Below, piece after piece: positions 1 to 7,206 of a stretch of DNA of 24,479 nucleotides (within the stretch, counting starts at the first letter, position 1; each line of letters starts with the position of its first letter). Origin of the DNA: a virus; the IMG/VR virus record IMGVR_UViG_3300027911_000064, positions 1-24,479 of that record; one strand, 5' to 3'. The position numbers were made by a program, and so were the translations under genes. A model generated the notes under the pieces. The model had not been told where the DNA came from. It saw only the letters and a list, made by a program, of their open reading frames with translations, and did not search any database.

Positions 1-10
1 ATCATATACT

Positions 11-16
11 TATAAT
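11..16 (+). promoter_or_regulatory. Possible sigma-70 -10 box
   Basis: TATAAT at 11-16 is a perfect match to the bacterial -10 consensus and lies about 50 bases upstream of the first gene. The matching -35 box would fall outside the window, so only half the promoter can be tested. The surroundings are very AT-rich, so a chance match is quite possible. Confidence 0.3.
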
Positions 17-64
17 AAAACGACAATAAAACAGACATATGTATTGAAAATAAAACAAACAGCA

Positions 65-715
65 ATGTATAACGAACAACAAATGAAACCAATCGACTCA
101 TTCAAAACTAAGAAAGCTCTAAAAGAGTTTGTATCAAAATGGTTATCATCTTTAGATAGACCCATTACCTTTCAATTAGACTCTGTGGCTGGCCTATGGC
201 TTCATGATCTACTTAAAAGACATCCAAACTATGATCAAAAGACTAAAGATGGTTTAAGGGCCTTCAGAGTGCGTGATAACTCATTTGGTAACGGTGTAGC
301 TACTGATCTACAAACAGCAGACGGCAAATGGGTAGACTTCTCTTGGGTTACTTGTTGCAACTCTAGGTCAAAATCTAATAATGAAAGATTAACTCAAGCT
401 TTCAGAGAAGCGGTCGATATTCAAATATTAAGTTATAAAAATAATAGAGAACTACATTGCGATAGTTGCTTTGCAACTGAGTGTAAACTTCATGCAGACC
501 ATATTGAACCATTCAAAGATATACTTAAAATGTTCTTATCAACATATGGTAATCTTGTTCCAAATGATTTTGATGACTGTCCTATAACTAATAGACCAAC
601 ATTCAGACAAACCAATCAAGTCTTAAAAGAATTATGGCAACGCTACCATAAAGATGTCGCCCGTCTTCAACTTCTTTGTATACCTTGTCATTTAGCTAAA
701 ACTAAATCTTCTTGA
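65..715 (+). CDS. DUF3223 domain protein with C-terminal HNH endonuclease
   Basis: Two parts are visible. The N-terminal ~100 residues look like DUF3223 (the plant DCL-type domain): an opening FKTKKALKEFV helix, a LHDLLKRHP motif, FRVRDN, and a DG-W-DFSW end. The C-terminal ~80 residues look like a zinc-bound HNH nuclease: HCDSCFATEC, then the H-N-H-like ADHIEPF, then LLCIPCH. HNH proteins near terminase genes are common in phages; some assist packaging cleavage and others are homing enzymes, and which applies here is unknown. The start is uncertain. TTG at 44, ATG at 65 and ATG at 83 are in frame and none has a clear Shine-Dalgarno sequence; I chose 65 as the first ATG. Domain calls are from motif recognition, not a search. 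Confidence 0.7.
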   Translation: MYNEQQMKPIDSFKTKKALKEFVSKWLSSLDRPITFQLDSVAGLWLHDLLKRHPNYDQKTKDGLRAFRVRDNSFGNGVATDLQTADGKWVDFSWVTCCNSRSKSNNERLTQAFREAVDIQILSYKNNRELHCDSCFATECKLHADHIEPFKDILKMFLSTYGNLVPNDFDDCPITNRPTFRQTNQVLKELWQRYHKDVARLQLLCIPCHLAKTKSS

Positions 716-747
716 CTTCCTAATATTCACTGTTAGCTTTCAGCTTC

Positions 748-966
748 ATGACCAAAGAAGATATCTTAAGAGAGTACTCACAACTCGCCGCTGAACTCGG
801 TGATATTATCTACAGATCTGAATACCGAGTCCCACAAATCAAAACTAGAATAACTCATCTCAATGAAGAGATGTCCCTTCTTAATATAAAACACAATGAA
901 GAGATGGAGAAGATCAAGAATGATCAACGACAATCAGAACCAGGAAGTCCTCCTACCAACAACTGA
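748..966 (+). CDS. Small coiled-coil protein, unknown function
   Basis: This 72-residue charged protein looks almost entirely helical. It has a pattern of leucine, isoleucine and methionine at heptad-like spacing (ITHLNEEMSLLNIKHNEEME) and a short Ser/Pro-rich tail. The start TTCATG has no obvious ribosome binding site, and the 32-base gap from the HNH gene is short enough for shared transcription. The end overlaps the next gene by 47 bases, so their translation is probably coupled. Small helical proteins of this kind sit upstream of terminase in other podoviruses, but no function is known to me. Confidence 0.6.
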   Translation: MTKEDILREYSQLAAELGDIIYRSEYRVPQIKTRITHLNEEMSLLNIKHNEEMEKIKNDQRQSEPGSPPTNN

Positions 967-1222
967 GGAAGGACTAGACCATTTCGTAGCCTCACTTGTT
1001 GAAGACTACGAACTACCCAACACTGACGATACCTATGACGCTATCGCCACAATGATACTTCACCTACCTCAAACCAAAGCATTCATGCCTAGATCCTATT
1101 TTGGACACGGAGTCCTAAAGTCTATGGCTAATAAAGTAGCGTTTGAAAAGCTTAAGATCTTTAGAGATCGGCGGGAAGCCGCGGAGAAGCTCAAGGATGA
1201 GCAGCAATCCATTCAAGACTAA
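920..1222 (+). CDS. Conserved-type phage protein upstream of terminase, unknown function
   Basis: I place the start at ATG 920 (100 residues) rather than the earlier ATG at 896. GGAGAAG at 905-911 is a good ribosome binding site for 920, and the eight residues gained by the earlier start (MKRWRRSR) look like read-through of the upstream gene in another frame. The protein opens acidic, has a central hydrophobic patch (TMILHLPQTKAFMPRSYFG) and ends in a highly charged helix rich in K, R and E. The HLP-TKAF-SYFG pattern resembles small proteins found next to terminase genes in other podoviruses. No enzyme motif is visible. It overlaps both neighbours, as expected in a tightly coupled early-late junction operon. 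Confidence 0.65.
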   Translation: MINDNQNQEVLLPTTEEGLDHFVASLVEDYELPNTDDTYDAIATMILHLPQTKAFMPRSYFGHGVLKSMANKVAFEKLKIFRDRREAAEKLKDEQQSIQD

Positions 1223-1541
1223 AGAGTTCAAAGCTCTTTTCAAGAAGTGGAATAGAATATTAAATGAAAAGGTAGAAAACTTCGATCTGCCTAATCCACC
1301 TCTTATCGAGTGGCACTCTCATAAATTCAAGAAAGTCAAAGAAGACACAATTGAATACTATGACCTAGCTCTTTCAGTTCTAGAGAACTACCCTTTTAAA
1401 CATAAGAGTTACAGACAGATTTGGGAACTACACTGTGAGGGCTTTTCAATCAGACAAATATCTGAGAAAGTACACTATAAGAAATCATGGATACATGTGA
1501 TCATAACCAATATTCAGAGGACATCGGGATTAATATCGTAA
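1197..1541 (+). CDS. Small helix-turn-helix protein, possible transcription regulator
   Basis: I chose ATG 1197 (114 residues) over ATG 1143. GGAGAAG just upstream at 1183-1189 fits as ribosome binding site, and the first 18 residues of the longer form (Arg/Ser-rich) match nothing sensible. The C-terminal ~45 residues, running from SYRQIWELHCEGFSIRQISE to the VHYKKSWIHVIITNIQ stretch, look like a helix-turn-helix of the sigma-region-4/LuxR type: a helix, a tight Gly turn, a recognition-like helix. Sitting just before GNAT and terminase, it could control the late operon, but that is inference from position. It overlaps the previous gene by 26 bases and the next by 55. Confidence 0.65.
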   Translation: MSSNPFKTKEFKALFKKWNRILNEKVENFDLPNPPLIEWHSHKFKKVKEDTIEYYDLALSVLENYPFKHKSYRQIWELHCEGFSIRQISEKVHYKKSWIHVIITNIQRTSGLIS

Positions 1542-1918
1542 TCAGAGACCCAATGCCAGCTGACAAGAACCTAATCATGTCAACATGGCTTAAAGGGAAT
1601 TACTACGGCAATTCTTATTTCTGGTATATCCCTCAAGATCTCTATTTCCAAGAGTATGCTAAAGTAATCTCAAACATCCTATTTGATCCAAAAGTTAAAG
1701 TAATCGTCGCTTGCGATGAACAAAACCCCTCATGGCTTGTTGGTTACGCTGTCATCAAAAATGAAGCACTGTACTGGATCTATGTGAAACGTGATTACAG
1801 AGAAAAAGGAATTGCAAAGCTGTTACTCAACAATGTAGAAATAAAAGTAGTTAAATCAGTTACCAAGATAGGTAAACCAATAGCGGAAAAGAAGAAGCTA
1901 ATCTTCAATCCGTTCTAA
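1487..1918 (+). CDS. GNAT-family N-acetyltransferase (phage type)
   Basis: The 143 residues carry GNAT features. There is an N-terminal IVIRDP-type strand, then a helix around NLIMSTWLKG. A VIVACDE strand leads to LVGYAVIKN. The acetyl-CoA-binding segment reads YVKRDYREKGIAKLLL, matching the R/Q-x-x-G-x-G/A signature as R-E-K-G-I-A. The C-terminus, ending KKLIFNPF, is typical of GNAT proteins coded near podovirus terminase genes. The acetylated substrate is unknown; host or virion protein targets are both possible. The start at 1487 lies 55 bases inside the previous gene and lacks a strong ribosome binding site. ATG 1553 is an alternative but would cut off the first GNAT strand. Confidence 0.75.
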   Translation: MDTCDHNQYSEDIGINIVIRDPMPADKNLIMSTWLKGNYYGNSYFWYIPQDLYFQEYAKVISNILFDPKVKVIVACDEQNPSWLVGYAVIKNEALYWIYVKRDYREKGIAKLLLNNVEIKVVKSVTKIGKPIAEKKKLIFNPF

Positions 1919-1932
1919 TCAAGGAGAGACAA

Positions 1933-2196
1933 ATGGCAGATACAAAACGTAAATCACTCGAAGACTTCTCTCAAGATTCGGTCGCTTGGTGCCCGTCGTG
2001 GGCAACCCTTCATCAAGCAGAGCGCATTCCTGGAGGCGGCACAGAGCAGTCATTAAACAACACCAAGGTCCCAGGTCTAAAAATGTATTATCACCCAATG
2101 CAGGGCCTAATCCTTGAGAATAAGGGCCAATGGGCTTGCGTACCTCTAGCCAATGTAATCATTGCCGGTGAAACTATCCCTAGCCGAGTGCGTTAA
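1933..2196 (+). CDS. Small hypothetical protein before terminase
   Basis: The start is well fixed: AAGGAGAG at 1921-1928 sits five bases ahead of ATG 1933, one of the best ribosome binding sites in the window. The 87-residue product has a WCPSWATLHQAER motif, a PGLKMYYHP strand-like stretch, and a hydrophobic VPLANVIIAGE end, suggesting a small mixed alpha/beta fold. Proteins with this W-C-P-x-A-T-L layout occur at the same position in other podovirus genomes. I know of no function. It ends four bases before the terminase small subunit start, so it belongs to the packaging transcript. Confidence 0.65.
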   Translation: MADTKRKSLEDFSQDSVAWCPSWATLHQAERIPGGGTEQSLNNTKVPGLKMYYHPMQGLILENKGQWACVPLANVIIAGETIPSRVR

Positions 2197-2199
2197 CCA

Positions 2200-2541
2200 A
2201 TGGGTAAGCCTCATATAGAAATAGACGGAGAACAAGTCTTTGAACTCGCTAAGATTGGCTGTAAAACCACGGAAATAGCTGCTTTTTTCCAATGCTCTAG
2301 GGATACAATTGAACGCAGATTTGCGGCAGAATTAGAAAAAGGGAGAGCAGACGTGCAAATGTCATTACGTCGATGGCAAATAGATAATGCTCGAAATGGA
2401 AATGTCGTAATGCAGATCTGGTTAGGTAAGCAAATGCTAGGTCAAGAAGATAGAATGAAATTTGATATTTCTAAGATACCAAATGAAGTCTTCATAGAAG
2501 AAGCTAAGCGAAGATTAGGCGATGGATCAGAAGAATCGTGA
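2200..2541 (+). CDS. Terminase small subunit (DNA-recognition component)
   Basis: The role is to recognise phage DNA and regulate the large-subunit motor. The 113 residues start with a helix-turn-helix: ELAKIGCKTTEIAAFF, then a CSRDTIERRF recognition helix. A middle section follows, MSLRRWQIDNARNGNVVMQIWLGKQ in outline, and then the L-G-Q-x-D segment characteristic of phage small terminases that resemble DNA-binding replisome factors. The gene is directly upstream of, and overlaps by 20 bases, an unmistakable large subunit, which makes the assignment strong. The length is near the short end for small subunits. The start is the first ATG, three bases after the previous stop. Confidence 0.85.
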   Translation: MGKPHIEIDGEQVFELAKIGCKTTEIAAFFQCSRDTIERRFAAELEKGRADVQMSLRRWQIDNARNGNVVMQIWLGKQMLGQEDRMKFDISKIPNEVFIEEAKRRLGDGSEES

Positions 2542-3958
2542 GATCTTAGCTAAACTATTAGAAAGCAGTAAGGTTAAACGTCCAAATTTCAACATCGAAG
2601 AGTTCTTATTCAAAGAGCAATTAGCGTTAGTAAGAGATCCTGCAAAGTTTGCAACAGCAGTTTGTAGTGTCAGAGCTGGTAAGACAATAGCCTGCGCCGC
2701 TGATCTGATTAATACAGCTTTAACCAAACCCGGAACTGTAGGGCTTTACATTACTCTCGCAAGATCAAGTGCAAAACGTATTGTGTGGCCTGAACTTCAC
2801 AATATTAATCGTAATTATAAACTTGGAGGTATCTCAAATGAGTCTGATCTTAGTTTTAAGTTTGGTGATAGCATTATCTATTGTTCCGGTGCTTCTGATA
2901 GCGCTGAGATCGAAAAGTTTAGGGGACTTTCCAATGTTGCTCTGGCTTATCTTGATGAATCCCAAGCTTTTAGATCACACATTAAAGAACTGGTTGAAGA
3001 GATCCTCATCAAACGATTATACGATACCAATGGAAGATTACGTTTAATAGGAACACCGGGGCCAATTCCCTCAGGATACTTCTATGAAGCTAGTCAATCT
3101 ACTGAGTGGGTTCATCACGCATGGACTCTTCATTCCAACCCCTGGATTGAACGCAAATCAGGTTGCACAGTTGCAGAACTTATTCAACAAGACTGCGCAA
3201 GAAAAGGCGTAACTCTAGATGACCCATCAATCCAAAGGGAATGCTTCGGTAGATGGGTTCTTGACGCTAATAGCTTACTACTGACTTACGATGCTACAAA
3301 GAATCACTATGAGGAGCTTCCAAAAGGTAATTGGAATTATATCTTAGGAATGGACTTTGGATTCGATGATGCTGATTCATTCAGTGTCTTAGGGTGGAGA
3401 GATAACAGCGCTGATACTTATCTAGTTGAAGAAGTGATTAACGAGAAACATACGTATGAGCAGATGGCTCATCAAGTGGATCTATTGTTCAAGAAATATA
3501 AGTTCTGTAAAGTTGTTGCAGATCCAGGCGGTGGCGGTAAGAAGTTAATCGAGTCGCTTAGGCCACGTTACTTAATTCCAATGGAAACGGCTGACAAGTT
3601 AGGAAAGATTGCTAATTATGGACTTCTCAACAATGCACTTAGAACATCTAGATTCTTTGCTAAAAGTACTTCAAGATTCGCTCAGGATTGTAATCTCTTG
3701 GAAAGAGATACAGATAAGTCCACACCTGAGAAGACAATTGTTAAAGGACATTCAGATGCGGTTGACTCTTGCCTCTATGCTTTTAAAGAAAGCCCTGCAT
3801 ACGGATACATTAAACCAAAAGAACCTCTTAAGCCTGGAACCAAAGAATGGGGTGAAGAGCAAGAAGAGAAGATGCGTGAAGCTCTCTATAAGACTATCAA
3901 AGAAGAGCAAGAAGCGATGCAAGACGATATGAAGGATTATGCGGATTACTACCAGTAA
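2522..3958 (+). CDS. terL: Terminase large subunit (ATPase-nuclease packaging motor)
   Basis: The motor drives DNA into the procapsid and cuts the concatemer. All expected elements are present in 478 residues. There is a Walker A-like SVRAGKT (49-55, Lys54) and a Walker B ending LAYLDE (141-146, catalytic Glu146). A coupling motif LIGTPG lies at 175-180. The C-terminal RNase H-like nuclease has acidic residues at MDFGFDD (Asp278), ADPGG (Asp334) and GHSDAVD (Asp412/Asp415). The Walker A lacks the usual first Gly, which is normal for terminases. A Glu/Lys-rich tail from about residue 440 may contact the portal. The start overlaps the small-subunit gene by 20 bases, suggesting coupled translation. 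Confidence 0.95.
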   Translation: MDQKNREILAKLLESSKVKRPNFNIEEFLFKEQLALVRDPAKFATAVCSVRAGKTIACAADLINTALTKPGTVGLYITLARSSAKRIVWPELHNINRNYKLGGISNESDLSFKFGDSIIYCSGASDSAEIEKFRGLSNVALAYLDESQAFRSHIKELVEEILIKRLYDTNGRLRLIGTPGPIPSGYFYEASQSTEWVHHAWTLHSNPWIERKSGCTVAELIQQDCARKGVTLDDPSIQRECFGRWVLDANSLLLTYDATKNHYEELPKGNWNYILGMDFGFDDADSFSVLGWRDNSADTYLVEEVINEKHTYEQMAHQVDLLFKKYKFCKVVADPGGGGKKLIESLRPRYLIPMETADKLGKIANYGLLNNALRTSRFFAKSTSRFAQDCNLLERDTDKSTPEKTIVKGHSDAVDSCLYAFKESPAYGYIKPKEPLKPGTKEWGEEQEEKMREALYKTIKEEQEAMQDDMKDYADYYQ

Positions 3959-4002
3959 ACGTCAACTAAACCATCTTAATGGACACTTAAACATCGTTAT
4001 AG

Positions 4003-4203
4003 ATGGAATTACCTTTCCTAAAGAACAAAAATAACAACCAAGGCGGCTCTACAATAGAGCGAAAGGCTGAATCTACTCCGATGCTGCCTAAGGTAGCGGA
4101 AGAGATCTTAGACGCGTTTCATCGCAAGGATAATAAGGCTTTCAAGGAAGCTCTAGCAGCTTTCTTACGTTTAGTCAGGGAAGAGGATCAACAAGATGGA
4201 TGA
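4003..4203 (+). CDS. Small acidic helical protein, first member of a tandem pair
   Basis: The 66-residue product has an N-terminal MELPFLKNK segment, a low-complexity linker, and a charged helical domain (VAEEILDAFHRKDNKAFKEA and onward to REED). The helical half is clearly related to the whole of the next gene product (shared pattern L-x-x-V-x-x-E-x-x-x-A-F-x-x-K-D and A-L-x-A-x-x-x-x-x-x-E-E-D). No ribosome binding site is visible before ATG 4003. ATG 4081 is an in-frame alternative, but the MxLPFLKxK start is seen in small proteins at the same place in other podoviruses, so I keep 4003. Function is unknown; possibly a head-assembly helper. Confidence 0.65.
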   Translation: MELPFLKNKNNNQGGSTIERKAESTPMLPKVAEEILDAFHRKDNKAFKEALAAFLRLVREEDQQDG

Positions 4204-4330
4204 GTTACTAAGTCAAGTGGTTGACGAACTAATGGAAGCTTTTGAAAAGAAAGATAAACAACTTCTTATGGATGCTTTGAAGGCTTTGATCTTGCACATT
4301 CAAGAAGAAGACAAGGAGACGGATGTATGA
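4196..4330 (+). CDS. 44-residue acidic helical protein, second member of the tandem pair
   Basis: This gene is short enough to be missed by ordinary ORF length cut-offs. ATG 4196 overlaps the end of the previous gene by eight bases, GAAGAGG at 4181-4187 is a fair ribosome binding site, and the TGA at 4328-4330 overlaps the next ATG as ATGA. The product, opening MDELLSQVVDELMEAFEKKD and ending EEDKETDV, aligns end to end without gaps to the C-terminal 40 residues of the preceding protein, which strongly supports real coding and tandem duplication. It lacks the LPFLK N-terminus. Function is unknown. Confidence 0.75.
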   Translation: MDELLSQVVDELMEAFEKKDKQLLMDALKALILHIQEEDKETDV

Positions 4331-4629
4331 TGTCAGCCAGTCAGATGAGTGCAGCAATTAGAGCTAAGAAAAAGAAGATGGAAGAAGATGAGTCTGGAGC
4401 TGTGAAGCTTTCAGGTATTCCAGAAGACGCCACAGATGAAATGGTGATTAAGAATAAAGAAGAAGGTGAAAAGCTGAGCACTAATAAGCCAGTTGATAGT
4501 CATCCTGATAACAGCGGATCAGCTGAAGAGAAAGCTCCAGATCCAGAAGTCTCTGATGAAGAGAGAGCTAAGAAGAACGCAAAGCACTCCAAGATCAAGT
4601 CGATGATGGGACGAATGGCTAATGTCTAA
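4327..4629 (+). CDS. Small disordered charged protein, unknown function
   Basis: The 100 residues begin SASQMSAAIRAKKKK, a short amphipathic basic helix, followed by a long stretch rich in Glu, Asp, Lys, Ser and Pro that looks unstructured, and a final basic helix near HSKIKSMMGRM. The start could be ATG 4327 (in ATGA with the previous stop) or ATG 4330; GGAG at 4316-4319 serves either. The gene ends TAATG with the next gene, so translation is coupled on both sides. Similar MSASxMxAAIRAKKK openings occur in podovirus proteins between terminase and portal, but no function is established that I know. Confidence 0.65.
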   Translation: MMSASQMSAAIRAKKKKMEEDESGAVKLSGIPEDATDEMVIKNKEEGEKLSTNKPVDSHPDNSGSAEEKAPDPEVSDEERAKKNAKHSKIKSMMGRMANV

Positions 4630-4820
4630 TGGAATTTAAAATAGTTTCACCAGAAGAATATGATGAAAAGGTTGTAAGTCTTGGATCTAAAGTAGAGTTC
4701 GCAAACTATGAATTTCACAATGATTTATTCCTAGAAGGGTTTTTAGAAGACGGAAATTTGGTCATCCCATCGACCTCTGCTGAGTGGTATTTCAAGGAAT
4801 TGGTAAAAAAATGGAACTAG
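4629..4820 (+). CDS. Small hypothetical protein
   Basis: A 63-residue acidic protein whose ATG shares its first base with the previous TAA stop. The sequence shows alternating hydrophobic residues and a final WYFKELVKKW helix. No family is recognised. The tight coupling to both neighbours and the absence of a better frame across this stretch are the main support. Confidence 0.6.
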   Translation: MEFKIVSPEEYDEKVVSLGSKVEFANYEFHNDLFLEGFLEDGNLVIPSTSAEWYFKELVKKWN

Positions 4821-5020
4821 ATAAGCTTAAAGAGATTACAGAGTATGCCCGTAAAAACGGGATTAAGTCTCTTAAGTTTGGAGATGTATCAATTGAGTTT
4901 AGAGATATTCTCCCCCCACTTAGAACCAGGACTAATAAACCGGGAGATAAACCACTGAGCGCAGTTAAGGATGTACCAACTCTAGATGATTTAAACGATT
5001 ATATTTATGGCGAAACTTAG
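4811..5020 (+). CDS. Small hypothetical protein
   Basis: I place the start at ATG 4811 (69 residues), which overlaps the previous gene by ten bases, instead of ATG 4784 far inside it; AAGGAA at 4794-4799 can act as ribosome binding site. The N-terminal part, LDKLKEITEYARKNGIKSLK, followed by GDVSIEFRD, is a helix plus strand layout. A Pro-containing linker and an acidic LDDLNDYIYGE end follow. The linear-helix-then-IEF pattern is seen in small proteins near portal genes. Function is unknown. Confidence 0.65.
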   Translation: MELDKLKEITEYARKNGIKSLKFGDVSIEFRDILPPLRTRTNKPGDKPLSAVKDVPTLDDLNDYIYGET

Positions 5021-5258
5021 ACTACTAACAACTGTTGCAGAATGTCGTGGATGTAAGACTCCAAACACTATTGAGTTCCAAGAGCCAAGTATCTTTGGAA
5101 CAGCTATTGTTCCATTCAAGTGTAAGAAATGTGGGAGCAAGTGTGTAACGACTATTAAGAAGAACTTACTTGGTAAGAAGATAGAGATGAAGACTAGTAT
5201 GGTCCAACATACCAAGACGCTTCTTAACATCTTAAAAAGAAGGCAATTGAATGCCTAG
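5007..5258 (+). CDS. Zinc-ribbon protein upstream of portal
   Basis: The 83 residues hold two cysteine knuckles, CRGC near residues 13-16 and CKKCGSKC near 39-46, separated by a hydrophobic strand region. This is a classic single zinc ribbon. The C-terminal third is basic and helical (TKTLLNILKRRQ). A nucleic-acid or protein adaptor role is plausible for such a fold, but nothing in the sequence says which. The start overlaps the previous gene by 14 bases and has no strong ribosome binding site of its own; the end overlaps the portal start by eight bases. Confidence 0.7.
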   Translation: MAKLRLLTTVAECRGCKTPNTIEFQEPSIFGTAIVPFKCKKCGSKCVTTIKKNLLGKKIEMKTSMVQHTKTLLNILKRRQLNA

Positions 5259-7179
5259 TATAACTTTAAAAGAGAAAGATGAAAGAAACTCTAAGAGAAA
5301 GACTTTAGTTGCTAAGACTACAGAAAAGACAAAGCTCCCTATATCATCTTATCAATGGTGGAACGCTCAATCTGATGATGAACTATGTAGCCAAGTCATA
5401 AGTACAGCTAATTACCTTCAGAAGACTCAGCAATACAGAATCAAGGGCGCATCAATATTCAGTCGAATCTATTCAGGTAAAGGACTGATGAACTATGCTC
5501 TTAACTCTAAGATCTTAGACACGTCTAATCAGTTGCCAGTCAGAAGACCCACAATGAACGTGAGTCAGAGTTGCGTTGATACTCTGGTATCCAGAATCAC
5601 GCAGAATAAGCCTAGACCAGTATTTCTAACTGATGGAGCTGATTACAAAGACCGTAACTTGGCTGAGCAATACAACTCTTTCATCGCTGGAGAGCTTTAC
5701 AGGTGTAAGGGACATGATAAAGGCAAGATGATTCTTCGTGACTCTTGTGTCTTTGGTGACGGGTTTATTAAGGTATTTGAGCAAGATAAGAAGATTGCTT
5801 TAGAAAGAACACTATCCACTGAGCTATTCGCTGATAAGGATGACTCTTGGTATGGAAATCCAAGGCAGTTAGTACAGTTTAAGCTCTGTGATAGAGGAGT
5901 AGTTACTGGGATGTGGCCTAAGGCTAGGCTAAAGATTTCTAAATCAAATAAAGCTTATGTTGATGGATCTGGTGAGAGTTCAGAAACCATTTCAGATCAG
6001 ATCATATTAATTGAAGCATGGCATTTACCATCGTTTGAGGGGGCAGAAGACGGGAGACGTGTCATCGTATGCTCTGACGGAGTTGTAGACGATATGCGAT
6101 GGGAGAAGGATTACTTCCCATTTGCTAAGATGGCTTACAACCCTCATTCAGTTGGATATTTCAGTCAGGGATTGATTGAGATGTTAATGGGTACTCAACT
6201 TGGAATTGATACTTTACTGAGAACTATATCAGAATCTATTCACGCAGTAGGAACTCCAAAGGTATTGATTGATGAACTATCAAAGATCCTTGAAACTTCT
6301 CTTAATAATAATATCGGCACTATTGTTAAGTATCGTGGGACACCTCCAACATGGGAAACACCACAATCAAATGCACCTGAGCTATACGAGCATCTGCAAA
6401 GATTAATCACTTACGCTTATCAGATCTCAGGGATCTCTCAATTATCAGCTGGTGGTGTAAAACCAGCGGGTTTGAACAGCGGTGAGGCTCAAAGAGTGTT
6501 CTTAGAGAATCAAGATGATAGGTTTGCCGATCTCTCATCTCGATATGACGACCTATATCCAGATCTTTCTTACAAGATGATGGATGTGGCTAAGGATATT
6601 GTAGACGAGCATGGGTCATACACGACTGTTTACCCTAATAAAGATGGACTAAGAGAGGTTGATCTTCCTAAGGCTGGAGTACTTAAAGATGTCTATGTGA
6701 TTCAATGTTATGACGAATCATCTCTACCTCGTGATCCAGCTGGAAGATACGCAAGGTTATCTGAGATGTTAGCAAGTAATCAGATCACTTTAGAAGAGTT
6801 TAGAGAGCTGCAATCCATGCCTGATCTAAAGAACTCAGATAGACTGGCAAACTCTCTAAGAGAGCGTATTCTTTATATGTTAGACGGCATTGTCGAGAGC
6901 GGTAAAGAGCCTCAACCTGATGTGTTTATCTTAGATCCTAGTGATCTAGCGACAACTCTAGCGACTAACTACATCAATGTTTATTCTCGTTATAAGCTTG
7001 AGGAGAAGAAGATGCAGATGATTAGGGATTTCATCGTAGATATCTCTAATATTAAGGGTGAAATGGCTCAACAAGCGCAAGCCCAAGCCATGGCTCAACA
7101 ACCACAACAGCCTGGACCTAATGATCAGCCTGCTCCAGCTCCTCCTCCAGTTCCTCAAAGTGCAGTATCCGCTGCTTAA
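5251..7179 (+). CDS. Portal protein
   Basis: The portal is the twelve-fold ring at the packaging vertex through which DNA enters and leaves. The 642 residues match podovirus portals in length and style. A helical N-terminus is followed by NVSQSCVDTLVSRITQNKPRP (residues about 104-124, shortened here in function to a helix and K-P-R-P end), the R-D-S-C-V-F-G-D-G segment, and a long helical crown with a PxxGLNSGEA region near the middle. The last ~40 residues are Gln/Pro/Ala-rich low complexity and probably disordered. AGAAGG at 5238-5243 lies just upstream of the ATG. Position between terminase and scaffold/capsid supports the call. Confidence 0.9.
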   Translation: MPSITLKEKDERNSKRKTLVAKTTEKTKLPISSYQWWNAQSDDELCSQVISTANYLQKTQQYRIKGASIFSRIYSGKGLMNYALNSKILDTSNQLPVRRPTMNVSQSCVDTLVSRITQNKPRPVFLTDGADYKDRNLAEQYNSFIAGELYRCKGHDKGKMILRDSCVFGDGFIKVFEQDKKIALERTLSTELFADKDDSWYGNPRQLVQFKLCDRGVVTGMWPKARLKISKSNKAYVDGSGESSETISDQIILIEAWHLPSFEGAEDGRRVIVCSDGVVDDMRWEKDYFPFAKMAYNPHSVGYFSQGLIEMLMGTQLGIDTLLRTISESIHAVGTPKVLIDELSKILETSLNNNIGTIVKYRGTPPTWETPQSNAPELYEHLQRLITYAYQISGISQLSAGGVKPAGLNSGEAQRVFLENQDDRFADLSSRYDDLYPDLSYKMMDVAKDIVDEHGSYTTVYPNKDGLREVDLPKAGVLKDVYVIQCYDESSLPRDPAGRYARLSEMLASNQITLEEFRELQSMPDLKNSDRLANSLRERILYMLDGIVESGKEPQPDVFILDPSDLATTLATNYINVYSRYKLEEKKMQMIRDFIVDISNIKGEMAQQAQAQAMAQQPQQPGPNDQPAPAPPPVPQSAVSAA

Positions 7180-7206
7180 ATACAAACCCCCAAGAAAGGG
7201 AGAACT

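Noticed and set aside
711-747. Promoter from TTGACT near 711 upstream of the gene at 748
   Set aside because: The sequence 17 bases downstream is AGCTTT, a poor -10 box, and the TTGACT overlaps the stop of the previous gene.
2527-2727. Antisense open frames, here and at 4991, 6958, 11086, 11283, 11918, 12674, 16166, 17275, 19059, 19150, 20468, 22047 and 23778
   Set aside because: All lie opposite well-supported + strand genes, have no convincing ribosome binding site or family features, and have the biased composition of reverse complements.
2769-3047. Same-strand alternative frames inside large genes (also 3609, 7058, 12006, 15596, 15864, 16185, 17270, 18678)
   Set aside because: They are shadows of the terminase, portal, fibre, hub and ejection genes, with Leu/Ile-rich or otherwise non-protein-like composition.
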